Positions 36,918-48,967 of a DNA stretch of 64,000 nt are shown here, one piece after another. Position 1 is the stretch's first letter. Each line of letters opens with the position of its first letter. Source of the DNA: Takifugu bimaculatus (lineage: Eukaryota; Chordata; Actinopteri; Tetraodontiformes; Tetraodontidae); assembly GCA_004026145.2 (NCBI GenBank), contig CP034992.1, forward strand, positions 4,162,931 to 4,226,930, given 5' to 3'. The notes under the pieces were generated by a model. It ran no database searches, was not told the DNA's origin, and worked only from the letters and a program-made list of their open reading frames with translations. Both the position numbers and the translations under genes were made by a program.

Positions 36918-37927
36918 TCAGGCCAGGTGGTACATACTGTATCCGACGTGAGCAGCGTACAGTCCCACGGGGGAAACCGGCAGCGTGTGCCTCTGGAAAG
37001 GGTGCGACCCCGCATAGGACGCGGGGACGTGCGCACCAAGAGGAAAAGAAATCCCGAAAGCGGGGGGCAACATGGGCTTTGCGGCCATTTTCAGTTTTTC
37101 CAGTTCTGCCTCCTGCAGCCGCTTGGCCTTGGCCCTTCTGTTCTGGAACCAGATTTTCACCTGGGTTTCCGTCAAGTTTAAGGAGCTGGAGAACTCTGCG
37201 CGCTCTGCAATGGAGAGGTACTGTTTCTGGCGGAACTTCCTCTCCAAGGCCAGCAGCTGGGACGTGGTGAAGGGGGTTCGGGGCTTTCTGTTCGTCTTGT
37301 GTTTTCGCAGAGGACACGCAGGCGGACTCAGTCGCCCTGTAAAATGTCACCCAAAACCTTCAATAAGATTAAATCATGCGCAAACAAGAGAACGTTAAAG
37401 TTATCTAATGCGTAGAAAGCAGAGTTTACGTGTTCAAATATCCAACCTATTGATTATTTATGTCGAGATAGCGGCTTCAGTTGGCAAAACTTACGCGGAG
37501 GAGTCGAGGAGAACCGAGGACTTTGTATCCATGAAGTCCTCTCTTTACTGTCCGGACTGTCCGGTTTGATCAACACGTCTTCTGGCACGTTCATGATGTC
37601 GCCCACGGAAAAGGGACTCATGGCAAAACCAGGAACCGAAGTATCCACAGCACCGAGCGCGCCCATCCTCGGGCTCTTCCCCATCACCTGGGACGTCCCG
37701 GGCACGGACGTAGCCCCGGCGGGTGACGCGACCTCTCTGCTGGGTTTCCTGTCAGCCATGAGAGCCTCGACGCTGAAAGGCAGGATCGCAACTTTTGGCT
37801 TGCCGGTCTCCTCCGCGGGACTCAGGCTGGTCTGCATTTCGCCTCTGCCGACGAGGACCGAACGCGCAGGAAGGTCTTCGGTTTTCAAACCAGCCATCAA
37901 AGCTGACATGGCGGTCGATGGGGCCAT
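36918..37927 (-). CDS. msx1: Msx1 homeobox transcription factor
   Basis: Homeodomain repressor acting in neural crest, tooth, limb or fin and craniofacial development, downstream of BMP. Two exons (37927-37495 and 37336-36918) give 283 residues with intact phase. An eh1 Groucho-binding motif lies in ILPFSVEALM (about 48-57). A second similar segment, PFSVGDIM, is near 105-112. The MSX-specific extended region RRLSPPACPLRKHKTNRKPRTP runs into the homeodomain (about 160-219), whose helix 3 has KIWFQNRRAKAKR. The tail ends HVGYSMYHLA, against human HVGYSMYHLT. The start MAPSTAM was preferred over an upstream in-frame ATG at 37993 because human MSX1 begins MAPAADM. Synteny with cytl1 and evc/evc2 supports msx1 rather than msx2 or msx3. 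Whether this is the teleost a or b copy is not resolved. Confidence 0.95.
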
Positions 37928-38093
37928 GCAGTTCCGCCTGGCACGAATGAGGTGACTTGTTGACTCTGGTGGGTGCAGTGGAAAGACTCTCACAGGGTTT
38001 GTGCCGCGCAGCCGCTTGTCACGATATCCTCATGTTTATGTGACCAAACCGGAGCTGAGGGCTGTAATAAGGCAGGCGTGGGGAGGGCAACAG

Positions 38094-38098
38094 CCAAT
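38094..38098 (+). promoter_or_regulatory. CCAAT box upstream of msx1
   Basis: CCAATCAG, the preferred NF-Y context, lies about 170 bp upstream of the msx1 start codon in a GC-rich stretch. NF-Y works in both orientations. No reliable TATA box was found. Confidence 0.5.
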
Positions 38099-39534
38099 CA
38101 GCAGCGAGATGGGCCTGTCCCGCACACAACTCCGAGGAGGAGAGAGATAGTGGGGAAGTTCACAATAGTTGCTTTTTTAAACAACCCACGAGACACAAAT
38201 AAAGGCAACTCGCGATGTAGCCTGTTTAATCGAGATCCAATCCCTTAAATTCCGCCTCAGCAATGTCATTTTCTAATCCGATCATAAGCTTTGTGCCACG
38301 TTTCCCAACATTGTTTGCCCAAATATTTAACTTTATTCACGAGGACTCATCTGTAATAATTGACTTTGTGCGTGTTTGTGAAGAGCCTCTTGAATGTTGC
38401 GCACTTTACTGCCCTCTCTTTACGCGAAGGACCTCTTGCGGGGCGCTGTTTATTGATGGCTGCGGGGCTCTAATCAGATTGAAACACACAGGCCTTCGCA
38501 GTCATTTAGGGGTAATTACCGGGCTTGGGGAGGGATCACGAGGATTTTTCCCCCCTTTGACTACATCCATTAAAGTCAAAAATTATGTGGAGTCAGGAGG
38601 AGGAGGGAGCGGAGCCAGGGAGAGATTTAAGCCAGGGCTGTCGTTGATTTACCTGGCTGCACCACTCTGCCTTCTCATTATGTGCTGTCCATAAAAGTGG
38701 GGATTTCTATTATGTCACCGACTCTGAGTCACGATGCCATTACCCCTCGGGATGGGAGAAAAAGTAAAGATCAAGTTTGATTTCACCTACAAGGAACGTC
38801 GATTCGTAATCTAATTTTTTAAAAGCACTCCACAATTGCTGGAGCGCACGTTGACAATGGATCCCTTTTTTTGCCTTTTAGATCTCAGGAGAGCGTCTGT
38901 GTCACCAATTGCCAAGTATAAACACTCTGTCACGATTTGTCAGTCTCCCTAATGGGCAGACAAGTTATGTTGTTTTTAGGCGCCAGCAGCGCGCACATCA
39001 AAGAGCTCGACTTTTCTAAGACTATTGAAACAGTTGAACCCGCACCGGGAGCGCAGCACCGCCTCCTCCTCCACCCTGCCTTAGGCCAGGGACACTGAGC
39101 CATTCAGCCTGAACATTTCTCTTTCTCTCAGCACATCGCACGCCACAAACAGCCATTCAGGCGAGCGCCATAGTCCGGTGTAATAGCAGGCTGCTCGGAG
39201 GGAAAAGGTCAGCGGCCACTGGCTGCTCCCAGCGTGGCTCGACTCAAAAGGATTCCTCGGTGCGAGTGTTTCCCAAGATACGCGCCAGATCTCAGAGCTG
39301 CAGAGGTGTTGCGTGTGGATTTGAGGGGCGGTGTGGGGAGTGTGAGACACCACCTCAGACGGCTATAGAGTGACTGCGTTTCTGTGGCTTTTATTACAGT
39401 TGTTTTCTTCTAAAGAGAGAAAAGCTAAAAAAAAAAAAAAAAGAAAAGTTGACAACATTTCGGACAAATGAGCAGCAGATTCTGCAGTAAAGGTCATGAT
39501 TTCAAGGCTGTATTGAATTTTTTAATTCTTCTTG

Positions 39535-39566
39535 GTGTGTGTGTGTGTGTGTGTGTGCGTGTGCGA
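39535..39566. repeat. (GT)n microsatellite
   Basis: Short GT tract ending in a GTGCG variant. Confidence 0.9.
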
Positions 39567-41013
39567 TATTTAAATACTTTTTTAACCTCGGGTACACGTT
39601 TGACGCGCGCACTGGCTCCACGGTTCTAGCGCGCCAGCGGTGCGTTTGGTTACACTTAAAGTCTCTTTCTTACCTGCAGTGGGTGTCTTTCTCCGGGACT
39701 TTGAAGTCCCCGGAGCCTCTGGGCTCCCCTGTCCACCTCGGGGGCCCCCTGTCCGCCCCCCACCCACCCCGTGACCCCTGCGTCTTAAAACAAGTGTAAA
39801 AAAAAAACCCAAATGAGGTGCATTAACCGCAGGAAGGTGCCGCAGCGACGCGCGGTGTCCCCTCAGCCTGCTGTTGCCCGGACGACGGTGAAATTACTCT
39901 TCCCTTTCATTCACCGTGCGGTCTGATTTGATGGATGGCGCCACAATGTGATCACGGTGAGATCGAACTGGTGATTGGTTGTTTATTTGTCTTGTGATCA
40001 GAGGGAGCAGCCGCGCTGGAAAACAAAGTTGCTGGTAATTAGCATCCCAAACAGCGGCCTTTGGGAAGCCTGGCGCACCGTGGAGACACCATTACCATAC
40101 CGTTTTATTTAAATCCCGAGGCTGCAGACGAGGACCGAGCGGAGCTGCCGAACAACTGGAAGGCCCATCGGGCCTTTATTTCACTTTATAAACTATTTTG
40201 ATTCCCAGTCAGGAGGCAGGGACTTTCCACAAAGGCCCATTGTTGCTTCCTCTGAAAGTTGTCTTTGCTCCTTTCACGCAGGCTCCGTCTCTGCGGAGTG
40301 TAAACGCATTCAAGGCTGCGTGGATGTCAAAAGGCATTTTCAGGCAAAACATTAACACTTGTTACAAGTTAATAACGCCTTTATTACTAATGGCATGCGA
40401 GTCAGCACAGCTCCTCGGGGTTCTGGAATCCACGTCCGCGTAATGTTTTCTGATCTCTGGATCTTTGTGGCTAATGTTTAATGGAAAAGCCTGTTCTTCT
40501 ATTGGAAGAGTCAGAGGGATAAAAGACAACAGCCTCGGGTCCGACTCAAACCGTCCAAATTATACATAATGTATCCTATTTCAAAGCAATTAGCGCAATC
40601 GGGCGGATCGCTGCACTTTGTGGCAATAAGTGACGAAACCTGCGGGGTAGTTGCGTCACAGCCGCCTCACCTGTCGGTGGTGGCCCCGTCCCGTCAGACC
40701 AGCAGGTGTGTCCAAAACTCTCCGCGCGCTCCCCAATTTAATCCCCACACGTAAATGATTCTTCACATTTTAAAATCTGCTTTGGCAGTTGGTGTTGATG
40801 GGATGTTTTCATGGTGGTGACGTGAGCTTTGGTGGCTTTTACGCGTTGATCGGGCAGTTTGTGACAATAATTCAAATAAAACCACTCACGTGTGTGGGAA
40901 TATCGGCTAAAACACGCAGAGCTGCGCGCACAGCAGCAGTCGGACCTCTCTCCACCGGACTCCAAATGAGAGGGCGCGCTGGATGAATGCTTTTCAACTT
41001 TGTGCGATCAAAC

Positions 41014-41043
41014 TGGGAGGAGGAGGAGGAGGAGGAGGAGGGG
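41014..41043. repeat. (GGA)n purine tract
   Basis: About nine GGA units; an uninterrupted polypurine strand able to adopt triplex or G-rich structures. Confidence 0.9.
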
Positions 41044-41374
41044 GACGAGGTTTTCCTCACTTTCCCCCCCTACAGTCACCCTTTTACCGGGTGGCAGGCG
41101 GGATGAATGCGCCACGGCAATGATTTAAACCCTCCTGCGGTTTGACAAAAATGTTGTCGATGTTGTTGATGGAAGGAGCTGGGGGGAAGGGGGGTGGGGG
41201 GGCTTAAATGGAAATATTTGCTTCATCAGGTAATCGTTCTGACAGCATGGCAAATTTAGTCGCTGAATTATTGTTTTATTTCTATATTTTTTATATATAT
41301 ATATTTTTTCATCAGAAATGCTTTTAAATTTGATGTTTAGAGACGTGGGCGGGCTGGTTCCAGTGCTGAACCCT

Positions 41375-41377
<3 letters not shown>

Positions 41378-41447
<70 letters not shown>
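41378..41447. repeat. (CA)n microsatellite, about 70 bp
   Basis: Pure CA repeat, first of three long simple repeats within 1 kb. Confidence 0.97.
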
Positions 41448-41448
<1 letters not shown>

Positions 41449-41501
41449 GAGACCACAGCACATTAAGAGTCATAATCACCAACACGGTTATTGTTTGTGT
41501 C

Positions 41502-41502
<1 letters not shown>

Positions 41503-41560
<58 letters not shown>
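41503..41560. repeat. (TTA)n microsatellite, about 58 bp
   Basis: Pure ATT/TTA repeat, 56 bp after the CA array. Confidence 0.97.
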
Positions 41561-41759
41561 GGGAGGGTGGGCACATCCTGACTTTTAAATAGAGACGCAC
41601 ATGCGCACCTGAGTTGTACCCCTGACCTCTCCGTGACTTCATAACGTTATCATGGGTGCAGCATCGTCCATTCTTCTTCCCCTTTTCTCTCTCCCCCTTT
41701 TTAAACTGATAATACTGCAAATTAAAAAAAATTACAACATTCCTTCGTTCCATTAAAGG

Positions 41760-42060
41760 ACATCTCAATTACCAGAGGTATTGGTGTGAAATTGAATTAT
41801 CGTCTCTTTATTTCTTTCAGGCCATTAAACAGGAAGCACAGTCTAATCATTTGAAAGTCACTGGCCCGGCTAATATGGTATAGACCAAATAAATGCACTG
41901 ATTAACAAATGACAAATCAGGGGATTTATTTTGATAAGTCCATCATTGGTGCTTTTCAAGCGCCGAGTGCTCTTGTCGATTAGGAACTAAATTGTGTCTT
42001 CAATGAAATGCTTAATAAGCGAATAACGAGCAAGAGGCTACTTACTCATAATTGGGCACA
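41760..42060. promoter_or_regulatory. Candidate conserved non-coding element
   Basis: Non-repetitive AT-rich block between two TTA arrays with many homeodomain-type cores (CAATTA, TAATCA, GATTAA, CGATTAG). It is flanked by low-complexity DNA, which makes the unique block stand out. Conservation is not demonstrated. Confidence 0.35.
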
Positions 42061-42253
42061 CGGGGATTTAAAATGCGTTTAATGACGAGGAAAATGACGC
42101 GCAGCGTCCAAACGCTGACACCCGCACTTCCCCGCACTGCAAACAAATTAGAGGAATAATGAAAACATGTTTTTAGAATAGAAACGCTGCTGCGAATTTA
42201 TATTCTTTCTATATGGAATAAGCAGGCCTACATTAAAGCTTCTACTAATAACA

Positions 42254-42303
<50 letters not shown>

Positions 42304-42325
42304 GTATGATTATTATTATTATTAT
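42254..42325. repeat. (TTA)n microsatellite, about 72 bp
   Basis: ATT/TTA repeat with one TAGTATGAT interruption near 42303. Confidence 0.97.
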
Positions 42326-43619
42326 CAAAATAAAGTGAGTACGTTACAATTTTAGATATTTAATTTATATTTAATATAAGGTCTTAAAAGTGTGATTTCT
42401 TTTCTGAAGCAATTTGAAAATAAAGATAGAATTTTAAATTAAATAAAGATAAAACTTAAATTCTGAATGTGAGCAGAGATCCTGTTTCATTTGGAGATTC
42501 CATTAATATTTTCCATCTCCCATTAAACAGGGTTTCCCTGAAAAACTTTAATAATTTCCTATTTCCATCGAGATAGGCTAGAATAACAACTGTAGTTACT
42601 GTAATTGTGCTGGAAATTGATTCTGTGAGAACGGACATCAGATAAAAGGACAAAAAAAGAGGTTCTGAAATGCAATCATGAGGATTTATTCATCATTTTA
42701 TAATATCATCACAAAATCTCCGCATTACCCTTCCAGTGACTCCGCGGACATAAACCATCCTTCAGAAAAACCTTAAGCTCATCATTTTGGCTCATTCCCT
42801 CCTGCTTTAGATCTGGCCAAACAAAAGCAAATCAAAACAACAAAGCGGGGAGAGGGGGGGAGGGAGAGACGGCATCGGGGTTCGTCTGCACTCCGACGGC
42901 TGCCCCGTCCTCCGGATCGCAGGGTAGCAGACTTGGCTCCATCCTAATCTCACAAGTCTCAACAGTCTGCAACTCCAGTTTATCCAGAGGGGGTCGAGCC
43001 CCTCTCCGCCACCCCATCACCGTCCCCGCTAACCCTCCCCGTCCTGCCTCTGCCTCCACCCACTGTCACTGACCTTTTTCTGACTCCACCTAAGTGATTC
43101 CTCAGTAAATGTGGGCAAAGCCTGACGTGATGAGGAGTGGAAAAATCAAAAAGTCCTCACTTTAATGCTCGTGACGGCTTTGACAGCCCCCCCCCCCCCA
43201 AACATAAGCCCATATGTTCCATATTGAGGACCATCCATTGATTGCAGGCCCCTAAAATGTCACCATTTTCTCATTCAGTGTTAATTTGAAGGTTATATCT
43301 GAATTCCTGGTGCCGCCAGACGTTGGTAACAGTGCATCAAAGTAAGCAGTAACAGGTTTCAACCATTTCTTGCGAGGACCCACTTCAGTTTGGCCTCACA
43401 GTAAAATCTCAGGAAATTTGAAGGGTGGTGCGCGCTCTTGTTACTTTGCCCTGATTGAGGCTCAACAGAGAGAGCCACCAGGGTGGTGTCACAGTGGTAC
43501 GAGTCGCCAGCGATGCCCCTGAAATCACTGATCCCAGACAGTGAGCTCATTGGAGCCCCCTGTGCCAGCCCTCCTTCCCTTTCCCTCCCCTCCCGGCCCT
43601 GCTCCTCTCCTGAGGGAAA

Positions 43620-43930
43620 CATATTTAATTTAATTAAAGCCTGTCAACAGTATTGATTTTGGCACTTTCAATTATGCCCAGGCCGTTTATGGGCTCCATG
43701 GGCTGTGGATCTACTGATCTGTGATGAGGGGGCCCTATCAGTGTGGGACCACATGGATGAGAAGCCTCTCTGTCTTCCTTATGGCCCTGCGCTGTCTGCA
43801 GGAGACACTGACGTATGACTGGGACCACAGTCCCGCTCCCCTCCCGCTAACCATAATTAATCCCTCATTAGACAGCTCTTTATTGTTTAATTTGTGCCGT
43901 TCATAATCAAATTGGGCAGATTAATTGCTA
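43620..43930. promoter_or_regulatory. Candidate conserved non-coding element
   Basis: Unique sequence with TTAATTTAATTAAA, CAATTATG, CATAATTAAT and AATTAATTG cores. Texture suggests an enhancer; nothing else supports it. Confidence 0.3.
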
Positions 43931-44689
43931 AACAGAAGTTGAAAACGAGGATGAAAAATAGCCGCTTTAAATTGCTTTCTGGTTTTATAATCCCAGAGGC
44001 TCTCAAGGGAGCGCGGTGAGATTTCCAACACCCTCCAGCTTGTTTCTTTCTTTTTTTTTAGGCCAGGACCACCAGTATTTTAGTAACACGCTGTTATTTT
44101 TCCTCCAGTTTCTTAAAAGAAATGACAGTAGAGGCTCGTTTAATTTAAAGATCCATTTTCCTTGCATTCCCAACTCACAAAAGATCAAACATGTCCAAGT
44201 TCCTGCTTTAACTGATTCCGTTAACATTCTCACGCAGGAGCAAATGTAAAATATGACATGCAATAAATGTGACACACACACACTTCTTCGCCAGTAACTT
44301 GTTACTGCACTTGAGAAGGTTGAGCAGCATAAAAAAAGGGAATCTGGGTGAATAGATTTAGGTGTGGACGGTAAAACCATAACAAACGACTTGCTCGACA
44401 CATTTTACAGCCCGTATTTAAGTGGTGACTGAAGCACCAGTAGCTGCTGACACTTAATAAAGAAATACATTTGGGTGCTTTGCACAGGCCCCCTGTGAAT
44501 TCAGCCCAGATTTAAGTGATAACAGTCACTTTGTATTAGTTGCAGCTCTGAAATGGCAGAAAGAAGAATAAGAATAAAAAGAAAAAAGCAGCACCACATG
44601 ACATGTAATTGTATATAAATGTGTTACTTTATTATTTGTGCAAGGCCTCTGGGTGTGCGTATGTATGCAGAGCGTCATGTTTCGGTGAC

Positions 44690-44830
44690 ATCATTTAATG
44701 AGAGCATTAATGTCAGAAAGGGGGTAATTGCGTCGCTGTCGTGTCACCGTACACCTTCGCAATTACAGCGTCACTCAGCGATTATGGTTCATTATCTCCC
44801 GGAGAGGCCGGGCAGTCCAAACAATGGAGT
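44690..44830. promoter_or_regulatory. Candidate enhancer with paired TAATTG sites
   Basis: GTAATTGCG (44724-44732) and its exact reverse complement CGCAATTAC (44758-44766) face each other across 25 bp, within a block rich in TTAATG and ATTA cores. TAATTG is the established Msx/Dlx recognition core. Confidence 0.35.
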
Positions 44831-47412
44831 CGAACCAGCCTATTTGCTAATTGCTAGCAGACTCAAGTAGATGCATGGAGCCAGGTTGAGGAGGTGTGTA
44901 TTTAGCTTCTCTTGAGTGTTTGGGAATTATGAGGCTGACTTACACAAATATGATCATTGCGTCTGGACCCGACGGGCACACGAGCAGAGCCCACGCTTGG
45001 GTATGTTACCTGCGGTGCAGCAGGAGAGGATTGGATGGCTTAGTGGAAACTACTAAGAGGCACTTGAATGGAAGAATTAGGAGTAATTGAATAAAGGGCA
45101 TTGACTCAGATGCGCCCCCGCCCTTTTTTGTGTCTAAAGAAAAGCTGATGAAAAGTTGGCTTTGCTTTGAATAATTCAATCCCAAAGGGTTACACGGAAC
45201 CTCTCTGGAATGGTTTATAGTAATTCTCTGCAGGTAAAAAGTTTTTCCATCAGTCAGCTGGTACTGTCCACCATCTCTTCACCTCCCCCCCCTCGCCCTC
45301 TCTGCACCGCTCCAGTCCTTTTAAGGCAGCACAGATACTCCAGACTTGCATGCTTCGTATTATCTTCACAACCCGCTTTCTTCAATATCTCTGATGATTA
45401 TCTTAAATTTTAGGGCCGTGACCAGGAGCCTCTGCCCTTTTATGCACAACTGGATCTCGGTTTATGCGCTTTTATGTCGTAGCCTGATAGACGATGAGCA
45501 GGGCTCCAACAGATGGATGTTTGTTTTTGTAGAATTTGTTGTTTGGAGACGTGCAGATTTAATTCCAATTTATCGTATTTCACTATAGCAGAGTCAGATG
45601 TTTTACAGCAGCTGCTTTGAGACTTATGACCACGGCCAGGTGTCGACAATCAAACGCAGCACATGCAGATATTCTCCATATAAACCAAACTGCGTTTAAT
45701 CAAACATGAAGCCAGAACTTTGACAGCAATTTAGCAGGTCTAAAATTATCCACAAAATTCCTTCAAAAAACTCCTCTGCCTGCTAATCACACGTAGACAC
45801 ATACCATTATAGGCCTAGTGTTGTCACTTATACATAGTCTTTTTATTGTTTACCTTGAGTGATTTACAGCTGATCTGGCATGAGTGTAAACAGGGCTGCC
45901 AATAAAGGGGGGAAAGGGGAATTTTGTTGGACAATGGAGGGCCAGCAAATGTCATGTCCTAATAACGCTCATATAATTTATTATCATAATTTTCGTCATC
46001 ATCTATGGGAACAGTAGAAAATGTTGTTTCGCCTGCTTTGGACCCATTCGATGAGCCTCTTTCATGGAGGAAAAAGAGCATCTGGCCTGTTTGGGCAGTT
46101 CAAGCATTAAATGAAATCATTCTTTTTGTCATGGGCCATTTTTGTCAGACAATGTCAGAATGTAAGCTTGTAAATAATATCAACACTAAGCCATCTCTCC
46201 TCTCCTACACCACAGCTTCTTCCCAAATATTGGGAAAACTATGACCTAAACAAATAAGAACCTACTCCCTTTTATAACTATCAAAGTTATGATTTAGTTA
46301 GCAAATTGGAAGCTACGCTAATTACGGTAACGTTAGCCGGCGATGACGGTGGCGCGCTCCTCGCTGTGTGCTAGCGCCACGGAGGCTGCACAAACATCTC
46401 CTCGGAGGCCCCCGCTCCTTGTTTAATGAAACGCTGCAGGGGCCCTGCGACTCCGCTCCACAATTTGACGGACAATGTCACGGGGGCTGTGCCAATTATG
46501 TTTTCAGCAAAAGTCCTCGAACCCCCTCTCTCCCTTCTTCATCTGTTGGCAGTATCCCACACCTCCTTGTCCCAGCCCAGACATATAATAACAGGACACA
46601 GATATGATTACTAATCCGCCCCCCAAAAGCCAAACACTCAAAATGTTGGGAATTGTTTGCTCAGTCATCGGGACGTGTTTCCAACTGAAGAGCGGGTCCA
46701 TTGTGGGGGGAGGATGAGGGGGGGTGGTGTAATGAAAGTTTGCAGCTTCAGATGTTTGTTTTTGTTCTGCCTGGATTGCGTGAGGCTCCGTGTGTCTCCG
46801 AGAGCTCGCTGCTCTCATTATGGATGTAGCGATCTGCTTTTAATGGCTGCAATTTGTTGCGTGCGCCGGGGTTATCAAGTACATGGAAACCGGAGCGAGT
46901 AATCAGCTCTCCTGACTCGGCTGTGCGGTCGTTGGTAAATGTGTTGTGCTGGCACCGTGGTGAAAGTCACGGCCGAGACATCTGAAGATCATTCTCCTCC
47001 CATTGTGCTTCTCGGCTCTCAGCTACGAACAATAACTTCCTCCCCTCTCAGACGCCTGTGCTACTCTTTCCACATCAATGAGGATGTGATTGAGCACCGG
47101 TCGTATGGCTTTATTCTGTTAGCCGACAAAGGTTTTATATCCTCCTGACAAAGAGCGATGGATATTTCATCTGTCAAGTTCTATAACTGAATAGAGAGGT
47201 GAGACATCACATATGTAACTGAGCAGAGAGCAGGAGAAAGGGGAATAGAAGAACGAGCATTGGAGACTCATCTGGGTTGAATGTATAGAGTAGATACAAA
47301 AGACTCTAGATGCCAAGACCTCAACAATCCTGAACACATTATCCTAAAATGTATGCCGTGAGCTGATAACAAGCTTAAGTGTGGATTTCTTTAGTCATAT
47401 TGATGTATACCC

Positions 47413-47455
47413 CAGGCAGGTATGTCCACCATAAAGTGGTGGACATACCTGCCTG
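47413..47455. repeat. Perfect 19-bp hairpin with 5-nt loop
   Basis: Arms at 47413-47431 and 47437-47455 are exact reverse complements around the loop TAAAG. Pairing fails immediately outside. The stem is too short for an animal pre-miRNA. Confidence 0.95.
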
Positions 47456-48119
47456 CATCCACTTTAGCTGGAAATCTTTGAACTTTTGGACAGAGTAACT
47501 GCATTTGTAAAACTGGATTAGAGAACAGACAAAAGAAGGCCGAGGCTAAAGTGACCTGATTACGGTCGGTGTCGGTTTCACTTACTGTAACAGTTTGAAG
47601 AGCTACCTCTTTGCCCTCTTTCTCTACAAGACTGCTTCACCTGCCCACAAATCCTCCAGGCGTAACTTTTGGTGGGGCTTTTCATGGCTGACACGAGGGC
47701 CTCTTCAACTCCTCCACCCCCTGCAGCACACAGCTCATTGGGCATAAGAAACACAATTAAGTTCAGCTAAAGCTCAGCTGCTGACAGCTCAGCTCCAGTC
47801 TAATAGGCTTAAGAGGGGAAAATAAATCTAATTGCGTGTTATTGGTCTGAAGTTAATCCCCCATGGCGTGACTCAGCAGTTTTTCGCGAGGGCACGAGAC
47901 CCGGCTCTGTGGTACTGAAGCGAGCTTCAGATCGATACAGCGAGGGGTTTTATTTTGTTGTTTTGTGGTAACATTGACGGAGGTTGAAAAACCACTAAGT
48001 GTCCTATCAAGTGCACCCTCCTGAACGAGGCGTGCAGCGTGCGTGAGTCCGGTGACACCATGATGTCTGGACCACAGCGCCGCGCGATATAGGATTTCAT
48101 TTTCTTCTGCCGTTCGACC

Positions 48120-48350
48120 CCGGGCCGAGGGGGATTATGAAAACGTGATAATGTTTCAGCGACTGTAGGCCTGAGAGGTGATGTTATGAATGGCGCGCTT
48201 CATTACATAATTTTGAGGCCGTTGGCGTTTGATGGGATTAACAGGCAGATACTCTGTCCTGTAATGGCACCTAATCTGAGGCCTGTTTGAAATGAACCAA
48301 ACAGATATAAAACACTTAATTTGCTGTTTGGCTCTGAAATGGTTTCCAGT
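48120..48350. promoter_or_regulatory. Candidate conserved non-coding element
   Basis: Unique, balanced-composition block with GGGATTAA (a K50-type homeodomain core), CATAATTT and CTTAATTTG. No coding frame. Inference from texture only. Confidence 0.3.
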
Positions 48351-48945
48351 CATGGAGCCGTCCTGTGAACCGTCCTATTTTTCCTCCAGGTCCTGCTGTA
48401 ATTGGAGCCTCACTTTTGCCCTTTTGTACGTATTATTAAGTTGTTAAAACCATCAAGTCCGTTGTTGGGCATTCAACCTGTATCGCCACACGGATTGTTA
48501 ATCCTTGCGTTGTTATTTCAATTTGACAAGATTTGGCCTCTCAAGGTTTTGTGCACAATACCTTTCAGCTGTGCATGTGGAAGTGGATGTGCTGGTGTGA
48601 GGTGGTTAAATGGCTCGTGGTGTAAATAGGACCCAGACGATTGCGAGTGGATGGAAACAGTTTTCTAACTTATTTACTTTGGAACAATCTAGAAAACCAC
48701 CCATTTATTCCAAGGCCTCCCTTTTCCCCTCCTCCTTTTTTTAATTTTGTGAACACTTTAACAACCCAATTCTAATATTTCTCACTTTAACGCCAGTCTG
48801 CGTGTGAGATCCGCAGTATTTTGACGCGCTTATTTGCTTTCAAGCAAAAAGAAACGGGGCCACTTCACCCCAGATGACTCTGGAAATTGTTCTCTGGAGG
48901 AAGTTTGCTCTGTTTAACCCTCCAGAACTTTCCAGATCTTTCTAA

Positions 48946-48967
48946 CTGTGGGACAGCTGTCCCACAG
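48946..48967. repeat. Perfect 22-bp palindrome centred on an E-box
   Basis: The two 11-bp halves are exact reverse complements, with no spacer, centred on CAGCTG. Confidence 0.95.

Noticed and set aside
47413..47455. Hairpin as a microRNA precursor
   Set aside because: A 19-bp perfect stem with a 5-nt loop is too short for Drosha/Dicer processing, and no longer imperfect stem extends it.
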